The notes below the pieces were generated by a model. That model had not been told where the DNA came from, ran no database searches, and saw only the letters and a program-made list of their open reading frames with translations. A program made the position numbers and the translations under genes. Positions 63,205-64,000 of a DNA stretch of 64,000 nucleotides are shown here, one piece after another (positions within the stretch are counted from its first letter, which is position 1; each line of letters opens with the position of its first letter). Location: assembly GCF_000686025.1 (NCBI RefSeq), contig NZ_JMLQ01000002.1, positions 496,001-560,000 on the forward strand, given 5' to 3'. The DNA is from Rhodococcus sp. UNC23MFCrub1.1 (GTDB lineage Bacteria > Actinomycetota > Actinomycetes > Mycobacteriales > Mycobacteriaceae).

Positions 63205-64000
63205 ACGGCTGCAGGGCACGTTCTGGTTCGTTCCCGCGGTCCTGGGCGTCGTCGCCGTCGTCCTGGCTCAACTCCTGGTCGCCCTGGACCGGTGGCTCCT
63301 CGATCGGGGCATCGGGATCGGTGGGTCGCTGCTCTACCACGTGGGCGCCAGTGGCAGCCGGGACATCCTCGGCGCCATCGGCGGGTCGATGCTCGGAGTC
63401 GCGGCGACGTCCTTCTCCATCACCATCTCGGTCCTCGCGACGGCCAGTTCGACCTACGGCCCGCGACTGGTGCGTAACTTCATGGCGGACCGCGGGAACC
63501 AGGTGGTGCTCGGCATCTTCGGGGCGACCTTCCTCTACGCACTGATGGTGCTGCGCTCGATCCGGTCGCTCGACTCGGACGGCGACGTCTTCGTACCCGA
63601 CATCGCGGTGAACGTCGCCGTGCTCCTCGCGGTGCTCGACGTCGGCGTCCTGGTGTACTTCATCCACCACATCGCCCAGTCGATCCAGGTGGCGACGCTG
63701 TCCTCGCGCGTGCGGGACGAACTCTCCGCCGCTGTCGACGAGCTCTACCCGACGGAGCCGCCGGCCGACGCGGCGTCGGATTCCGAGGTGACGCTGCCCG
63801 ACCACGTCGACACAGTGCGTGCTCCGCGTTCCGGAGTCGTCGTCGACGTGGACGAGGACGCGGCGTTGTCCTCGGCCGTCGACGCCGATGCCGTCGTGGT
63901 GCTGCTCTGCAGACCGGGCGAGCACGTGATCGAGGGAGACGCCGTCGCGGAGTCACGACGGTGGAGCGGATCCGCCTCCGCGTCGCACCTGCGCGAGATC
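63188..64000 (+). CDS. DUF2254 membrane protein (5' part)
   Basis: 271 codons, open to the window edge. Four hydrophobic segments are visible: VPAVLGVVAVVLAQLLVAL, GSMLGVAATSFSITISVLA, VVLGIFGATFLYALMVL and VAVLLAVLDVGVLVYFI. The stretch ATSFSITISVLATASSTYGP followed by RLVRNFMADRGNQVVLGIF is typical of DUF2254, a family of roughly 400-aa predicted membrane proteins of unknown function. A soluble C-terminal part begins near residue 175. The end lies outside the window. Confidence 0.8.
   Translation, partial: MRRRWVRLQGTFWFVPAVLGVVAVVLAQLLVALDRWLLDRGIGIGGSLLYHVGASGSRDILGAIGGSMLGVAATSFSITISVLATASSTYGPRLVRNFMADRGNQVVLGIFGATFLYALMVLRSIRSLDSDGDVFVPDIAVNVAVLLAVLDVGVLVYFIHHIAQSIQVATLSSRVRDELSAAVDELYPTEPPADAASDSEVTLPDHVDTVRAPRSGVVVDVDEDAALSSAVDADAVVVLLCRPGEHVIEGDAVAESRRWSGSASASHLREI

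Overview
This is a high-GC actinobacterial chromosome segment, most likely from Rhodococcus or a close relative in the Mycobacteriales. The evidence is the strong G/C third-position bias (which creates many long shadow ORFs), frequent GTG starts, ATGA/GTGA gene overlaps, a monomeric NADP isocitrate dehydrogenase tail at the left edge, and short secreted proteins with alanine-rich signal peptides. No rRNA, tRNA, CRISPR array or phage structural gene was seen. The right half is a dense set of catabolic operons, each with its own transporter and regulator.

Left part, 1-16 kb (accessory). After the isocitrate dehydrogenase tail comes a hypothetical gene flanked by two direct copies of a 44-bp hairpin repeat. 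An ISL3-type element follows at 1883-4334, with 8-bp target duplications and imperfect terminal inverted repeats. The middle of its transposase is missing; in its place lie a GlxA/AraC-type regulator and a small ABM-type monooxygenase. It landed two codons before the stop of a SnoaL-like gene and changed that protein's C-terminus. Next are a secreted protein, a cytochrome P450, a ParD-like/zeta-type toxin-antitoxin pair, an SNF2-like helicase with an unusual three-arm repeat upstream, two membrane-anchored proteins, a deoxy-5'-nucleotidase, an acyl-CoA ligase and a thioesterase.

16-25 kb. A ChvE/GguA/GguB-type monosaccharide ABC transporter is followed by its probable LacI regulator, with a perfect palindromic operator upstream. 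Then come a DEDDh exonuclease-BRCT-TerD fusion protein and a (p)ppGpp-hydrolase-like HD protein next to an unknown protein.

25-41 kb. A GntR/FadR-type regulator lies between a MaoC hydratase, CoA-transferase, MmgE/PrpD, acyl-CoA dehydrogenase and CoA-ester lyase operon (minus strand) and a hydantoinase A/B, amidase and NitT/TauT-like ABC transporter block (plus strand). Five related 19-bp sites, several with a CATCAGATG-type core, sit at the three promoter regions. I infer one regulon that imports and opens a cyclic amide/imide or similar compound and degrades the product as a CoA thioester.

41-54.5 kb. A dipeptide-type ABC transporter, an HpcH/HpaI aldolase and an aldo/keto reductase diverge from a substrate-binding lipoprotein, a BNR (sialidase-like) protein, an SDR, a fused four-carbon acid-sugar kinase/PdxA2-type dehydrogenase and a DeoR regulator. 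Related dyads lie at two promoters. Upstream of the aldolase a DUF4262 gene is flanked by a second family of hairpin repeats.

54.5-63.2 kb. An alpha/beta hydrolase, GntP permease, KDPG aldolase, N-acyl-D-amino-acid deacylase and DSD1-like PLP lyase face a PfkB/KDG kinase, an IclR regulator and a RidA protein. Together these make a complete inferred route from an N-acyl-D-glucosaminate (oxidised amino sugar) through 2-keto-3-deoxygluconate to pyruvate and glyceraldehyde 3-phosphate. The window ends inside a DUF2254 membrane protein.
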